The position numbers were made by a program, and so were the translations under genes. A stretch of 64,000 nt of DNA from the NCBI GenBank assembly GCA_024696005.1, contig JAILHF010000055.1:49459-113458 (forward strand). Reading direction: 5' to 3'. Shown piece after piece: positions 9,606 through 20,185 of this stretch. The notes under the pieces were generated by a model. That model was not told the DNA's origin. It searched no databases and worked only from the letters and a program-made list of their open reading frames with translations. Numbering within the stretch: position 1 is the stretch's first letter; each line of letters opens with the position of its first letter. The stretch is from Lachnospiraceae bacterium (GTDB lineage Bacteria; Bacillota; Clostridia; Lachnospirales; Lachnospiraceae).

Positions 9606-12600
9606 ATGAAGAAAAAGTGGAGACAGATACTAAGCTGGATCCTCACACTGACCATGTTGCTGGGGACGTTCCAAAGTAACGGCCTGGCAATCACGGCGTT
9701 GGCGGAAGAGCCGGAGGCCGGCTATCTCAGTATCGAGGATGTCATCGTCGGAGACGCGGACACGCTGGTGAACGGGCTCAATGATAAGTTCGGTCCCGGC
9801 AAGTATAACAAAGAAAATAATACTGCCGAGGGTGGTCTGGCTCTTTCTGAGGGCATCACGTATGTTGGTGTTATAGTGCAGGCCAACGGCAGTCTTACTG
9901 TTGGGGGAACAGATTGCTGGGGGGTTAAGATTGCCAAGGATGAAACCTATTATGACTATTTTCCTTCCGATGGCTCGATCATGTCTCCCGGTGAGGGCCA
10001 TGTAGGCTCCAGTTTCCTTTATTTCCCGCTGTATGGCACTGATATAAATCATCCCCATACGCTGGTACAGGATCTGACGGCTGAAACGGGGAAGGCAGGT
10101 AATGCAACCCTGGCTGATATCGCCGGCGACCTGATCTTTACTCCGTTTGTAGTAAGAGATAAGAATTATATTGCGGCTTATGGAGCAAATAAAACCGCAG
10201 CAAAAAATAGCATTGAAGGTAGCACGGAAGCGCCGAATCCTGAATTTTTCACGGCTGAGGCAGAGACGGTTGATGTAGTTGCACAGGCTGGCTGCATCGA
10301 GATCAGCGAAATGATAGTCTGCAACGGAGACAAGCTTGCGGCTAAACTGAATGCGGCTTGCGGAGTGACGGACAAATATACAAAAGAGGGCCTCAAAGTT
10401 GACGATGAGATCACATATGTTGCGGTTGTTGTCAAGAAACAGGGAGGTCTTGCCCTTGCCGAAAACGATTGCTGGGGTGTGAAGATCGCTACGACTGATG
10501 GGAATTCCTTTGACTATTTCCCGTCTGATGCATCCATCGCAGCGCCCGGAGCGGGATTCAGTTTTATTTACCTGCCGCTGAGCAAACCGGACACACTCGG
10601 GCGTGATACTCTTATAGAGGACATGGGCTTGACGGAGATAGCTGATGCCCTTGATGTTACGCCTTTTGTTGTATGGGGTAAAAAAGCTGCCGCGGCCTGG
10701 GGAGCAAGTAAAGATCAGGCAAAAGCGAATTGCGAAACCAATAATTCCTGTTTCTACAGTGCTCAGGAAAAAACCTACCAGATTCCGGAGCTTGCGAACA
10801 GTTATATCTTTAAGATCTATGTTAATGATGGACAGACACCGTGGAACGTGTTATCGGGAAGCCTTGAGCCCCTTACAGCGGATGCTGATAACACTTATGC
10901 GGATATGTTGGTCGGTACAGAACTTTCGCGGAAATATGAAATAAAATCAAAGGATTATCATGACACTTTTGAAGCAAGCGGCTTGGAGTGGAATGTGTAT
11001 ACAACCGATGCCGGTACTACCCAGGCTGTCGCCGGGAAAGATTACCCTGCGGGTGTTTCCATAACCTCCTCTGCCGGTACCATAACGATCGGTGGACGGG
11101 TAGAAAAAACCTTTGAGGCTCAAACGGTATATCTGATCGGAAAAGAGGTATTGAATGCTCAATCCTCCAGGATCAGACTGATCATTCCCGTAAAGTTTGG
11201 CGTGAAACCGGTGGATGTAACAGCTCTGCCGAATGAAATTGCATTTACCGCAGCCAGTGAAGGCTATGTAGTGAGTAAAACGCCTGTGAGCGGCAAGGCT
11301 GTGGTGGCGCCGGAAGAGATCACCCTTAAGGCGGTGGCAGACCTCAGCGCTGAATATGAGGGCGTGGATGTTAGTTTCTCGATAAAGAATGAGGACGAAT
11401 GGGATGCGGATGAGATTCCTTTCACGGTTAGCCCTGCCAGCGGTAAGCTTACGAGCGCTACACCGCTGAAAGTGGAAGTGGCACCGATCGAAGGACTGGC
11501 TTACTATACCGGCGACGGCACGGTATACAGTGATAAGCTTGTGATCAGCAGCGATGCTTTTGCGGATATCGAGATCCCTCTGAGCTTTACTGTGAAAAGT
11601 GACCTGAAGGTTTCCGTCACCCGTGGCGGGGAAGAAGTGGAAGGTCTGGATCTCGGCGATATAGAAGTGGGTAAAGAAATAGAGCCCATTGTGATCAAGG
11701 TTACGAGCAAGAGCCATGGCGTGACCATCACCCCGCTTGCAGAGGCACTGCCGGCCGGTCTTAATGCCGTGATCGCCAAGGGAACGAAGCAGTCCACTCT
11801 CACTATCAGCGGAACACCTTCCGTGGGAGCTTATACATGGAATGAGACCGATAATAAGGAAAAGCAGGCATACAGTTTCAACGTAAAGGCGACCGAATCT
11901 TCTACGGGTGCAGAGACCGGAGGACAGTTTGAGCTTAGCGTAAAGCCTGCGGATGTAAGCTACGCCGATGAAGACGGTCTGGCTTTTAACAAGAGTTCGG
12001 AATCCTTAGGCACCGGTGTAGACAGCTATGCTTATACCTGGGGTATGAATACAGGAGACAGCGAGGTTAAGAGTATTCAGCTTCAGGTCAAGAACAATAC
12101 GGATGTAGAACTGACCTTGACAGCCGAATTAGATAATTCTGATAAATTCATACTTGGAGATAATGAACCGCTTAAAGTCGAGGCCGGAAAGACCGGGGCT
12201 TTCGTACTCAAGACGAAAGAAGGGGCGACTATAGAGGCGAGCAATACTGTAACTGTTATAATATCCGGTTCTGGCATACAGAAAGCTGCTGTCAAGTATA
12301 CGGTCAAAAACGTAACAGAGGGTAGTGTGATCACGGAGTCTATTCCGAGCGCAGAGGTCGGCAAGCCCTATGCGGCTACCCTGAAAGCAAACGGCGGCAG
12401 TGCCGGCTGGGCGATCGTGACATCTGAAGACGATGATCCTAACGCAGCGGCAGGTACCAAGACAAACGAAAGCTACCTTTACGAAAACTATGGTATAACA
12501 CTGAATGAGACGACCGGTGTGCTTTCCGGTACGCCGAAGAAGGCGGTTACAAATCTTCCTATCAAGGTAAGAAAAGGAAGTAACGGAACACCCAGGCAAT

Positions 12601-15600
12601 TGACGCTTACCATAACGGCGGCAGAAAACGCCCTTACCATCGCCGCTAACGGTAAGGCAATAGGCACGGGCGATAAGAAGCTCAACATGGGTGAGCTGGT
12701 CTATGGTAATACGAATGGTGTCAGCAAAGCGATCAGCATTACGGATAAGACAGGCGTGGGTCTTGGAGATCTTACGGCTGAAATTGACAGAGTAAAATAT
12801 GACAATGGCAGTGGACCTGATACCTCTTGGGACACTGCTCCTAACATCAGCAAGTATTTTGTTCTGAAAACGCTTAAAGCGGATGGAGAAGAGCTTACTA
12901 CCGGCAGTACAGATAATTCTGTCACGCTGTTGGAATCGAAGGCTTATGCACTGACTGTGGAAAGCCTCGGAACCGGTGCTGAACACTTGAAAGCCGGTGT
13001 GTATACGGTTACGGTAAGCGTAGGCGGTACAAATGCAGCGCTCCAGACGTTTGAAGCTAAAGTAACGGTAAAGAGCGTCTTCAAGATAGGAAATGTGAGC
13101 GGAACATTTACAGTTGGTACTGCAGTGCCTACTACAGAGCCAGATGCGGCTCCATACAGATATACAGCTACTAAGGACGCCGAAAGTGATCCTATCATCT
13201 CGGATGTGACGTTTAGCTGGGTAGGTGAACCGGATGGCCTTAGCCTTAATGCAGAAAACGGACAGATCAGCGGTACTCCCACCGAATCCGGTGAGTTTGA
13301 GGTTACCGTAAATGTTACCGGAACCGGGGATAATGCAGGCATCAGCGGCAGCGCAAGCTTTAACCTTGTGGTAGCGGGTCTTACGGAGTTGTCTGTGACC
13401 GTTAGTGCCAATGAAAAAACAAAAGTACTTGTAAACGGAAATGATGCCATTGTCCTTAAAGGAAAGGTTGTAGGGGATGCCCGGGATATGGTCGCTGACG
13501 GTTTCGCGGTTAAGCTTGCTACGAGCGGTACTGATCTGGTTGCCGGCGGACAGCTGAATATCAGCGTGGAAGCCGTTGATACCAGTACGGACCAGAGTGT
13601 TCCGAACCCGCATGACGGCTCCGAGGGCTTTATAGGCGTTACCAAAGAGCATATTGCAAATTCTGCTGTGGGAAGCGGGGAATATGATTTCTATGTAGGT
13701 CCCAAGAGTACAACTGTGGCCGGGGATTATCTGGTCAAGGTGACGATCAGCGGTGAGAATGTTACTACCTTCAGCTTCTACGTGGAATATGTGGTATCCG
13801 ACAAGCTGGCTATCGAAGAGCCTGAGGCGGAAGGTCTGAAGACGGCGATCGGTGCCTCCTATATGCTTCAGCTGAAGGCAGAGAATACTTACGGGAAGAC
13901 GCTTAATTGGTATGAGCTGCAGGCCAAAAAAGGCGAAAACGGATGGTATAACTATATAACTCAAGACGACGGAATTATCTCTTCGGGTGCTGATTACCGT
14001 GAGGGATCTGCAGGCACAACGCCCGGCACTACCGGTCTGGCGCTGATAGAGGATTCTGACGCAAGCGCAATAATCGGACGCTCGGATCCTGATGATAAAA
14101 GAGCAGTGGTCGGGATAAGGGGCGATTTTCCGATAACAGTCCGTGTCAAGAGTATTGCGACAGGCGGGACCCTGAAAGATGAGCAGGAAAAACTGAAGAA
14201 CAGAAGCGGAGCTACTGTCACGTATCATTCTGTAGATTCTATAGAAGAGAATCTTGATCTTAATACATTTGACCCGTACGCTGATCAGGAATTTGATCTG
14301 TCCTTTATCCTGAAGGCAGGCAAGACCTCCAGCGTGAGCGTGAGCAATGTTGCTTCTGATGCAAATGGCTTTAATACTGATGCACAGGCTGCAAAAGCAA
14401 CGTCTGAGGAATCACGTACGCCCGATATGGTGGCTATGCTTGCAAATACGACCTTCGATGAGAATAATGACGCCACGATCGTAGGTTATACCTTTAAGGA
14501 TCAGAGCAAAGTGTACCTGAGTGCACCTGACGAAACGATTACGCTTACCCTGAAGAATAACAGCGGAGTGGCGATGGAGAACATCAGCATGAGCCTCTCC
14601 AAAAACGACAGCACGGGATCGGGCTTTTTGCTGGCTGCCAACAAGATCGAAAGCATTGCGGCTGGTGGAACCGGTACCTTTAAGGTCCATGCTAAGCCTA
14701 AGACCCTCCGTACGCCGACACCGGACGGATATGAGGATGTCATCATCATCACCGCTGATGACATGGAAGCAATTGAATTCCCGATCAGCCTGAAGGTTAT
14801 TGACGCCGAGATCCTGTTTGATGCATATTATGATGATGCATCAGTTGCTGCCGTGCACCAAAACAGCAGCCTTCAGGTGGTCAGTGCCAATCAGCTTCTT
14901 AATGAGGAAGGGATCGATCTTGGAGAGTTCCAGAGCGGTAAAACAGATTACCGGGGGGCTGTCAAAAATCTGTATATCCTGAATGCCGGAAATATAGATC
15001 TGGATCTTACCGTTGTGGAAGTAAAGGATGCGGATGGTACCCCTTATGTCAACGAAAATGATACGAATAAGAAGCTGCTGATCGGCAAAACCTCTGAAGC
15101 TGTGGGTAGAGCTCAGATAGAGTTTGATGAAGTGGCGGAAGGTAAAGAAGCAAAACTTTATTTCCGTCTGGCTGACGATAGTAATGTGCCGGGCAGTTCC
15201 ACCGCATATCTGAGTATCAGCTATGGCGGGGAAGAAGAAGTGATCCTGCCAGTGAACTATTTCTTCTATGATGATGATCTTTCGGCGGAGGTAAGTCCTT
15301 CCGGAACGGATATCCTGATGCTGAAGAACAAGGACAGCGAGGATCCCAAGGAAAAGTACTATGCCGAGAACTATGACTATAAGGATGCTGCGGAGACGTT
15401 TACCGTAAAGAACGATAACGTAATCGCAGGAGCAGAAGAGGACATCGTAAAAAGCAAGACTCTCGTAGGAGTGACGGTTACTCTTTCCGGCGCAAATAAA
15501 GATGACTTCCAGTTTATCGATTACGGAACGGCTAAGGTGACTGGTGGAGATAAGCTCTCTATAGATGCTATTGCATCCGGAGAAAGCTTCAGCTTCAAGC

Positions 15601-18600
15601 TTGCACCGGTTGAAGGACTGAGAGCCGGAAGCTATACGGCTACGCTCAGCTTTGGTGCAGAAAACAAAGATGCGACAACAATTGAAAAGAACGTGAGCTT
15701 CCGTGTCTTTGACTCCGATGTTTACGAGCAGGATATCTACTCCGAAGCGAGTGCAATCACGGCAGAGACAGACCGGAATCGTCTTTATCAGTCACTTGTG
15801 GTGAGCCAGAGGGATGATATCCTTGTTACGACGGACACAGCAACTAATACCGTTAATGCATCCATAAACGGCGGTTCTGTTAACGTTAAGTTCCGGTTTA
15901 GCGGGGATGTAACAGATCATCTCAACCTGACGTCACCTGATAGCGCTGAAGTAACCAGGGCAGAGGGTATCGCGACGGATCTTATCAGTGTGGTGCTGGA
16001 AGAGGATGATATTACCAAGATCAAGGCTAAGCATTCCTTATATTCCGCCGGATCTGACTTCTTTACGACCGTGAACTTCAATATCCTTTCGAAGGTCACA
16101 TTTGTTACAACGAATGTTGACAGCATAAAGAACACTTATGCAGAGTTCAACAGGGATAATGTAGAGATCACGGAAGGTGCAGAAGGCACAATTGACAAGA
16201 CCAAGAATATCGTTGTAACTGTACCCAACGGCAAGCCTCTGGCATCGGCCCTGAACGACGGAATCCTTCCCGTTGTAAAAAGAGGAGATTATGGATTCAA
16301 CGGCTGGACCGACGATGGTATCGTTGTTGACGGTGAGAAAGATATTACGGATGATCTGACGCTTAACCCGAGCTGGCATACCCACAGGTATTCCACTAAT
16401 CCCAATGAGTCCAACGAAGCATTTGCAAAGTGGACCTGGAATGAAGATACGGAGGGAACATGGACTGCAAGTCTTGTGCTTCACTGCACGGACGGCGGCT
16501 GCATGGCAGAGGATAAGGGCGAGCTTGTATTTACGACAGAGACGGATCCGGCGGTAAGCATCACGAACGGCCCCAGCCATCCTGTTACCTGCACGGAAGA
16601 CGGATACGTTACTTATGTGGCATCTCTTACCTATGGCGGAGTGACTTACGTTTCCGAAAACAGAATAGAGGAAGCAACCACCGGCCATGCTTGGGATGAC
16701 GCAGTCGTAACCTGGGGCGATGCTAAGCCAGACGGCAGCTACGACGAGAGCTGTGTGAGCGTGTCCCGCACGTGTACCAAGTGCGAGGACAGCATAGATC
16801 TGCGGATCGTCAGCGTAAATGCGAGCAGACAGGAAGCAGATTGCGAGCATGACGGACAGATCACATACAGCGTAACTTATATGGATGTGAATGCTTTCGG
16901 AGAGGAAACGGAAGAGAAGCCCGCTACCGGACAGGAACTGACAGTGCCTATCCCGGCACGTCATAGCAATGAGCTCGATATCATCGTGGAAGACTTTAAC
17001 GAAGAGACTCTGAGCGCCAATGTTGTGATCACCTGCCCTGACTGCGGAAACAAGCTCTTTGAAGGCATCTTGAGAGGTGAGTTGAAAGAAGGCACACAGG
17101 ATGTATATGTCTTCAGCTTCGTGTACCGCGATGTGAACTACTCTGTGGAATGGAAATATCATGAACATGTATGGGAAAATCCCGTATGGACATGGACGGT
17201 GTGCACCCTCGAGAGCGCATCCGCAAACGTAACGGTAAGCTGCAACGTGAATGCCGAAAAGCCTCACAGCAAGACAGTTGTGGCGGACATGAGCAAGACC
17301 GTCAGCGGCAATAAGCTTACCTGGACGGCGACGGCAACGGTCAGTGGCCAGACCTTTACCGACACGAAGGCATTAGACACCGTTACCGGTGAGGAATGGA
17401 CGCATGACCACGTCTGGACCGGACCCGAATGGGTATGGACCGGCAGCGTGAGCACCGATGATATCGCGGTGACGGGTATCTTCACCTGCTCCGTGAGTGC
17501 CGATGATATCCACACTCTGGAGATAGAAGCAGAAGTGGCTTCGACCAGTGCGAACGGTGTGGTCACCTGCACGGCTACCCTTACCGGGCCGGATGGAGAG
17601 ACCTATACCGTTGAAAAGCAGTTTGATGCAGTTACCGGCGAAGAGATCACCCATGAGCATGTATGGGAAGGCCCTGTATGGGAGTGGAGCGGCAGCGTCA
17701 GCAAAAACGACGTTGCAGCGAAGGCTACCTTCACCTGTTCCGTAAGTGCCGACAAGGTTCACAGTGAGATCGTGGACGCGAAGGTGACCTCTGTGAGCAG
17801 TGACGGCATCATCACCTATACGGCAACGGTATCCTTCAACGGCAGCAACTATAGCGATACAAAGCGCTTTGATTGGGCTACCGGTGAAGAGGTTACCCAT
17901 GAGCATGTATGGGAAGGCCCTGTATGGGAGTGGAGCGGCAGCGTGAGCAAGAACGACGTGGCGGCGAAGGCGACCTTCACCTGCTCCGTAAGCGCTGACA
18001 AGGTTCACAGTGAGACTGTTGACGCGAAGGTGACCTCCGTGAGCAGTGACGGCATCATCACCTATACGGCAACGGTATCCTTCAACGGCAGCAACTATAG
18101 CGATACAAAGCGCTTTGACTGGGCTACCGGCGAAGAGATCACCCACGAGGATGTGTGGGGAGATCCTGTATGGACCTGGGCAGGAAGCGTAAGCACGAAC
18201 AATGTATCTGCAAAGGCAACCTTTACCTGCACCGTGGTACCCGGCAAGCCTCACAGCGAGGTGGTTGATGCGGTGATCAGTTCCGTGAGCGGAGATGGCG
18301 TGGTCGTCTGCACGGCAACGGCGGTATTCAAGGGCAATACCTATACCGATACCAGGATCTTTGATGCAGGGAAGGGTGACGAGGTAAATGATAAGAAGCT
18401 TTGGAGCAAACCTGTATGGGATTGGACCGGAACCACCAGCACCAATGCGGTGGCAAAGGCAACCTTCACCTGCACGGTAAGCGCCGATACGCCTGTTACC
18501 AAGACCGTGAATGCCGATAAGATCGAGATCCGGCTTGAAACAAAGGATTACATCTATTATGTTGCGGAAGTAAGCTTTGAAGGAACGAGCTACACCGACG

Positions 18601-20057
18601 AGTATGCGGTGAACAAGACCAGCGGCAAGGGTGCGGATGTGCCCGTGAACGGCATCGGTATCGGTATCGAAGGTCTGGAAGAGTCCTACGATTATACGGG
18701 TATCAAGATCAAGCCCAGCTTCATCGTGGTGGATTATGACTGTGACAAGGTGCTTGCGGAAACCACAGACTACACCGTGAGCTATGGCGCGAACAAGAAC
18801 GCCGGACTGAAAGCGGGTAGCGTGACCATCACCGGTAAGGGCAACTATGCCGGCAAGACCGTAACGGAAACCTTCGACATCGTCGACCGTGCGGCCGAGG
18901 TTTCCAGGACCGACATGTTTGACCTCAAGGGAGCAAAGATCAAGAATCTCAATGCAGTGATCTACAATGGAGAGGAGCAGCATCCCGCATTTACCCTTGA
19001 ACTGAAGGGCGGCACGTCCTACAACTATGAGTGGGACGGCAGCGAGTATGTGACCGGCGATGCCAAGACTCCGATCAATGCGGTTGTGACCCTGGCAAAC
19101 AATGTGAAGAAGGGTAGTGCAACTATCCTGCTCACGGGTAAGGATGTCAACGGAAAGGCTACTGTCTTAAAGAAGGCGTTCTCGATCAAGCCTGTGGATC
19201 TCTCCAAGATCGATACGGATGATCTGAAGCTTGTGGAAGCAGGCGAGGCCATCTGGTCCTCAAAGGGAGCGGTTCCGAGCTATCTGAACCTTGAATACGT
19301 AACAGAGAACGGAAAAGTGATTGCTCTGGTACAGGGGCAGGATTACTCCGCGAAGTATACCTACGCCAGCAAGAAGAAGGATGCGGGCACAGGAGCCGCT
19401 TCGATCACGATCGCCGGTAAGGGCAACTTCAGCAAGAAGTTTGGCAAGACCTTTAGCTTCGACATCTCCAAGCTGGAGCTTACGGATGAAAACGTGTCTG
19501 TGGCAGCCTATGCAGGCATGAAAGCAAAGACTGCAAAGATCACCGTATATGACGGATGCGGAAAGGCAGTAGCCCTCAGCAACCTGGATGTGAAGATCTT
19601 CAAGGAAGGCACTGATTCCGATCTCTTTACCACCGGTACAAAACTCGAGGCCGGTGCGACCTATACGGTCGAGGTGGAGCCCAAGAACGGTGAGGACAAT
19701 GCGAATATCAGCGGCAAGGCTACCATCGTCTTTGTGGCAGCGGCCAACCTGTCCAAGGCAAAGGTGGTGGGTATCAGCGGAAAGGGCGCATACTATGCAG
19801 AATTCACCGGCGAAGAGATCCGCTTCGAGGACATGGAAGTGAATCCTTTCGAAACGGGCGCGATCAAGATCCAGTACAAGGTGAACGGAAGCTATGTAAC
19901 GCTGAAGTACGGTGAAGACTACGAGATATCCGGATACGCAAACAACCTCAAGAAGGGCAGCATGAGCGTGACCATCCGCGGTATCAGCAAAGATTACAGC
20001 GGCGTCAAGACCTTCAAGGTCAAGATCGCGGCGAAACAGATGAAGAAAGCAAAGTAA
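9606..20057 (+). CDS. giant secreted multidomain protein (3483 aa), putative adhesin/exoprotein
   Basis: single ORF with signal peptide MKKKWRQILSWILTLTMLLGTFQSNGLAITALAEE, duplicated N-terminal module, Ig-like (He_PIG-type 'GTPT/SG' repeats), an InlB-B-like segment, six ~82-aa W/C repeats; no LPXTG motif seen. Confidence 0.85.
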   Translation: MKKKWRQILSWILTLTMLLGTFQSNGLAITALAEEPEAGYLSIEDVIVGDADTLVNGLNDKFGPGKYNKENNTAEGGLALSEGITYVGVIVQANGSLTVGGTDCWGVKIAKDETYYDYFPSDGSIMSPGEGHVGSSFLYFPLYGTDINHPHTLVQDLTAETGKAGNATLADIAGDLIFTPFVVRDKNYIAAYGANKTAAKNSIEGSTEAPNPEFFTAEAETVDVVAQAGCIEISEMIVCNGDKLAAKLNAACGVTDKYTKEGLKVDDEITYVAVVVKKQGGLALAENDCWGVKIATTDGNSFDYFPSDASIAAPGAGFSFIYLPLSKPDTLGRDTLIEDMGLTEIADALDVTPFVVWGKKAAAAWGASKDQAKANCETNNSCFYSAQEKTYQIPELANSYIFKIYVNDGQTPWNVLSGSLEPLTADADNTYADMLVGTELSRKYEIKSKDYHDTFEASGLEWNVYTTDAGTTQAVAGKDYPAGVSITSSAGTITIGGRVEKTFEAQTVYLIGKEVLNAQSSRIRLIIPVKFGVKPVDVTALPNEIAFTAASEGYVVSKTPVSGKAVVAPEEITLKAVADLSAEYEGVDVSFSIKNEDEWDADEIPFTVSPASGKLTSATPLKVEVAPIEGLAYYTGDGTVYSDKLVISSDAFADIEIPLSFTVKSDLKVSVTRGGEEVEGLDLGDIEVGKEIEPIVIKVTSKSHGVTITPLAEALPAGLNAVIAKGTKQSTLTISGTPSVGAYTWNETDNKEKQAYSFNVKATESSTGAETGGQFELSVKPADVSYADEDGLAFNKSSESLGTGVDSYAYTWGMNTGDSEVKSIQLQVKNNTDVELTLTAELDNSDKFILGDNEPLKVEAGKTGAFVLKTKEGATIEASNTVTVIISGSGIQKAAVKYTVKNVTEGSVITESIPSAEVGKPYAATLKANGGSAGWAIVTSEDDDPNAAAGTKTNESYLYENYGITLNETTGVLSGTPKKAVTNLPIKVRKGSNGTPRQLTLTITAAENALTIAANGKAIGTGDKKLNMGELVYGNTNGVSKAISITDKTGVGLGDLTAEIDRVKYDNGSGPDTSWDTAPNISKYFVLKTLKADGEELTTGSTDNSVTLLESKAYALTVESLGTGAEHLKAGVYTVTVSVGGTNAALQTFEAKVTVKSVFKIGNVSGTFTVGTAVPTTEPDAAPYRYTATKDAESDPIISDVTFSWVGEPDGLSLNAENGQISGTPTESGEFEVTVNVTGTGDNAGISGSASFNLVVAGLTELSVTVSANEKTKVLVNGNDAIVLKGKVVGDARDMVADGFAVKLATSGTDLVAGGQLNISVEAVDTSTDQSVPNPHDGSEGFIGVTKEHIANSAVGSGEYDFYVGPKSTTVAGDYLVKVTISGENVTTFSFYVEYVVSDKLAIEEPEAEGLKTAIGASYMLQLKAENTYGKTLNWYELQAKKGENGWYNYITQDDGIISSGADYREGSAGTTPGTTGLALIEDSDASAIIGRSDPDDKRAVVGIRGDFPITVRVKSIATGGTLKDEQEKLKNRSGATVTYHSVDSIEENLDLNTFDPYADQEFDLSFILKAGKTSSVSVSNVASDANGFNTDAQAAKATSEESRTPDMVAMLANTTFDENNDATIVGYTFKDQSKVYLSAPDETITLTLKNNSGVAMENISMSLSKNDSTGSGFLLAANKIESIAAGGTGTFKVHAKPKTLRTPTPDGYEDVIIITADDMEAIEFPISLKVIDAEILFDAYYDDASVAAVHQNSSLQVVSANQLLNEEGIDLGEFQSGKTDYRGAVKNLYILNAGNIDLDLTVVEVKDADGTPYVNENDTNKKLLIGKTSEAVGRAQIEFDEVAEGKEAKLYFRLADDSNVPGSSTAYLSISYGGEEEVILPVNYFFYDDDLSAEVSPSGTDILMLKNKDSEDPKEKYYAENYDYKDAAETFTVKNDNVIAGAEEDIVKSKTLVGVTVTLSGANKDDFQFIDYGTAKVTGGDKLSIDAIASGESFSFKLAPVEGLRAGSYTATLSFGAENKDATTIEKNVSFRVFDSDVYEQDIYSEASAITAETDRNRLYQSLVVSQRDDILVTTDTATNTVNASINGGSVNVKFRFSGDVTDHLNLTSPDSAEVTRAEGIATDLISVVLEEDDITKIKAKHSLYSAGSDFFTTVNFNILSKVTFVTTNVDSIKNTYAEFNRDNVEITEGAEGTIDKTKNIVVTVPNGKPLASALNDGILPVVKRGDYGFNGWTDDGIVVDGEKDITDDLTLNPSWHTHRYSTNPNESNEAFAKWTWNEDTEGTWTASLVLHCTDGGCMAEDKGELVFTTETDPAVSITNGPSHPVTCTEDGYVTYVASLTYGGVTYVSENRIEEATTGHAWDDAVVTWGDAKPDGSYDESCVSVSRTCTKCEDSIDLRIVSVNASRQEADCEHDGQITYSVTYMDVNAFGEETEEKPATGQELTVPIPARHSNELDIIVEDFNEETLSANVVITCPDCGNKLFEGILRGELKEGTQDVYVFSFVYRDVNYSVEWKYHEHVWENPVWTWTVCTLESASANVTVSCNVNAEKPHSKTVVADMSKTVSGNKLTWTATATVSGQTFTDTKALDTVTGEEWTHDHVWTGPEWVWTGSVSTDDIAVTGIFTCSVSADDIHTLEIEAEVASTSANGVVTCTATLTGPDGETYTVEKQFDAVTGEEITHEHVWEGPVWEWSGSVSKNDVAAKATFTCSVSADKVHSEIVDAKVTSVSSDGIITYTATVSFNGSNYSDTKRFDWATGEEVTHEHVWEGPVWEWSGSVSKNDVAAKATFTCSVSADKVHSETVDAKVTSVSSDGIITYTATVSFNGSNYSDTKRFDWATGEEITHEDVWGDPVWTWAGSVSTNNVSAKATFTCTVVPGKPHSEVVDAVISSVSGDGVVVCTATAVFKGNTYTDTRIFDAGKGDEVNDKKLWSKPVWDWTGTTSTNAVAKATFTCTVSADTPVTKTVNADKIEIRLETKDYIYYVAEVSFEGTSYTDEYAVNKTSGKGADVPVNGIGIGIEGLEESYDYTGIKIKPSFIVVDYDCDKVLAETTDYTVSYGANKNAGLKAGSVTITGKGNYAGKTVTETFDIVDRAAEVSRTDMFDLKGAKIKNLNAVIYNGEEQHPAFTLELKGGTSYNYEWDGSEYVTGDAKTPINAVVTLANNVKKGSATILLTGKDVNGKATVLKKAFSIKPVDLSKIDTDDLKLVEAGEAIWSSKGAVPSYLNLEYVTENGKVIALVQGQDYSAKYTYASKKKDAGTGAASITIAGKGNFSKKFGKTFSFDISKLELTDENVSVAAYAGMKAKTAKITVYDGCGKAVALSNLDVKIFKEGTDSDLFTTGTKLEAGATYTVEVEPKNGEDNANISGKATIVFVAAANLSKAKVVGISGKGAYYAEFTGEEIRFEDMEVNPFETGAIKIQYKVNGSYVTLKYGEDYEISGYANNLKKGSMSVTIRGISKDYSGVKTFKVKIAAKQMKKAK
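17161..18630 (+). repeat. six tandem ~82-aa (246-nt) protein-coding repeats, HVWxxPVWxWxGSVSxxxxxAxxTFTCSVSAD
   Basis: period read directly; copies beginning near 17652 and 17898 nearly identical at nucleotide level. Confidence 0.85.
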
Positions 20058-20072
20058 GTAACAAAGCACCTG

Positions 20073-20103
20073 GCCCTGCCGGCTTTCCGGCAGGGCTTTT
20101 TTT
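20073..20103 (+). terminator. rho-independent terminator of the giant gene
   Basis: GCCCTGCCGG-cttt-CCGGCAGGGC + TTTTTTT. Confidence 0.92.
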
Positions 20104-20151
20104 GTGCTTTTCAAATGAAGTAAAAAACTTTGAAAAAATTTGAAAAAAGTA

Positions 20152-20179
20152 TTGACAATTCAAAATAATGTGGTAAGAT
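20152..20179 (+). promoter_or_regulatory. promoter TTGACA-N16-TAAGAT of the ncRNA gene
   Basis: TTGACA 20152-20157, TAAGAT 20174-20179 in an AT-rich upstream tract. Confidence 0.8.
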
Positions 20180-20185
20180 AAGTAC

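Noticed and set aside
12129-14228. 699-aa minus-strand ORF (and other long minus ORFs) opposite the giant gene
   Set aside because: Composition-driven antisense ORF with no recognisable motif, no SD or promoter; the + strand has continuous domain-like coding
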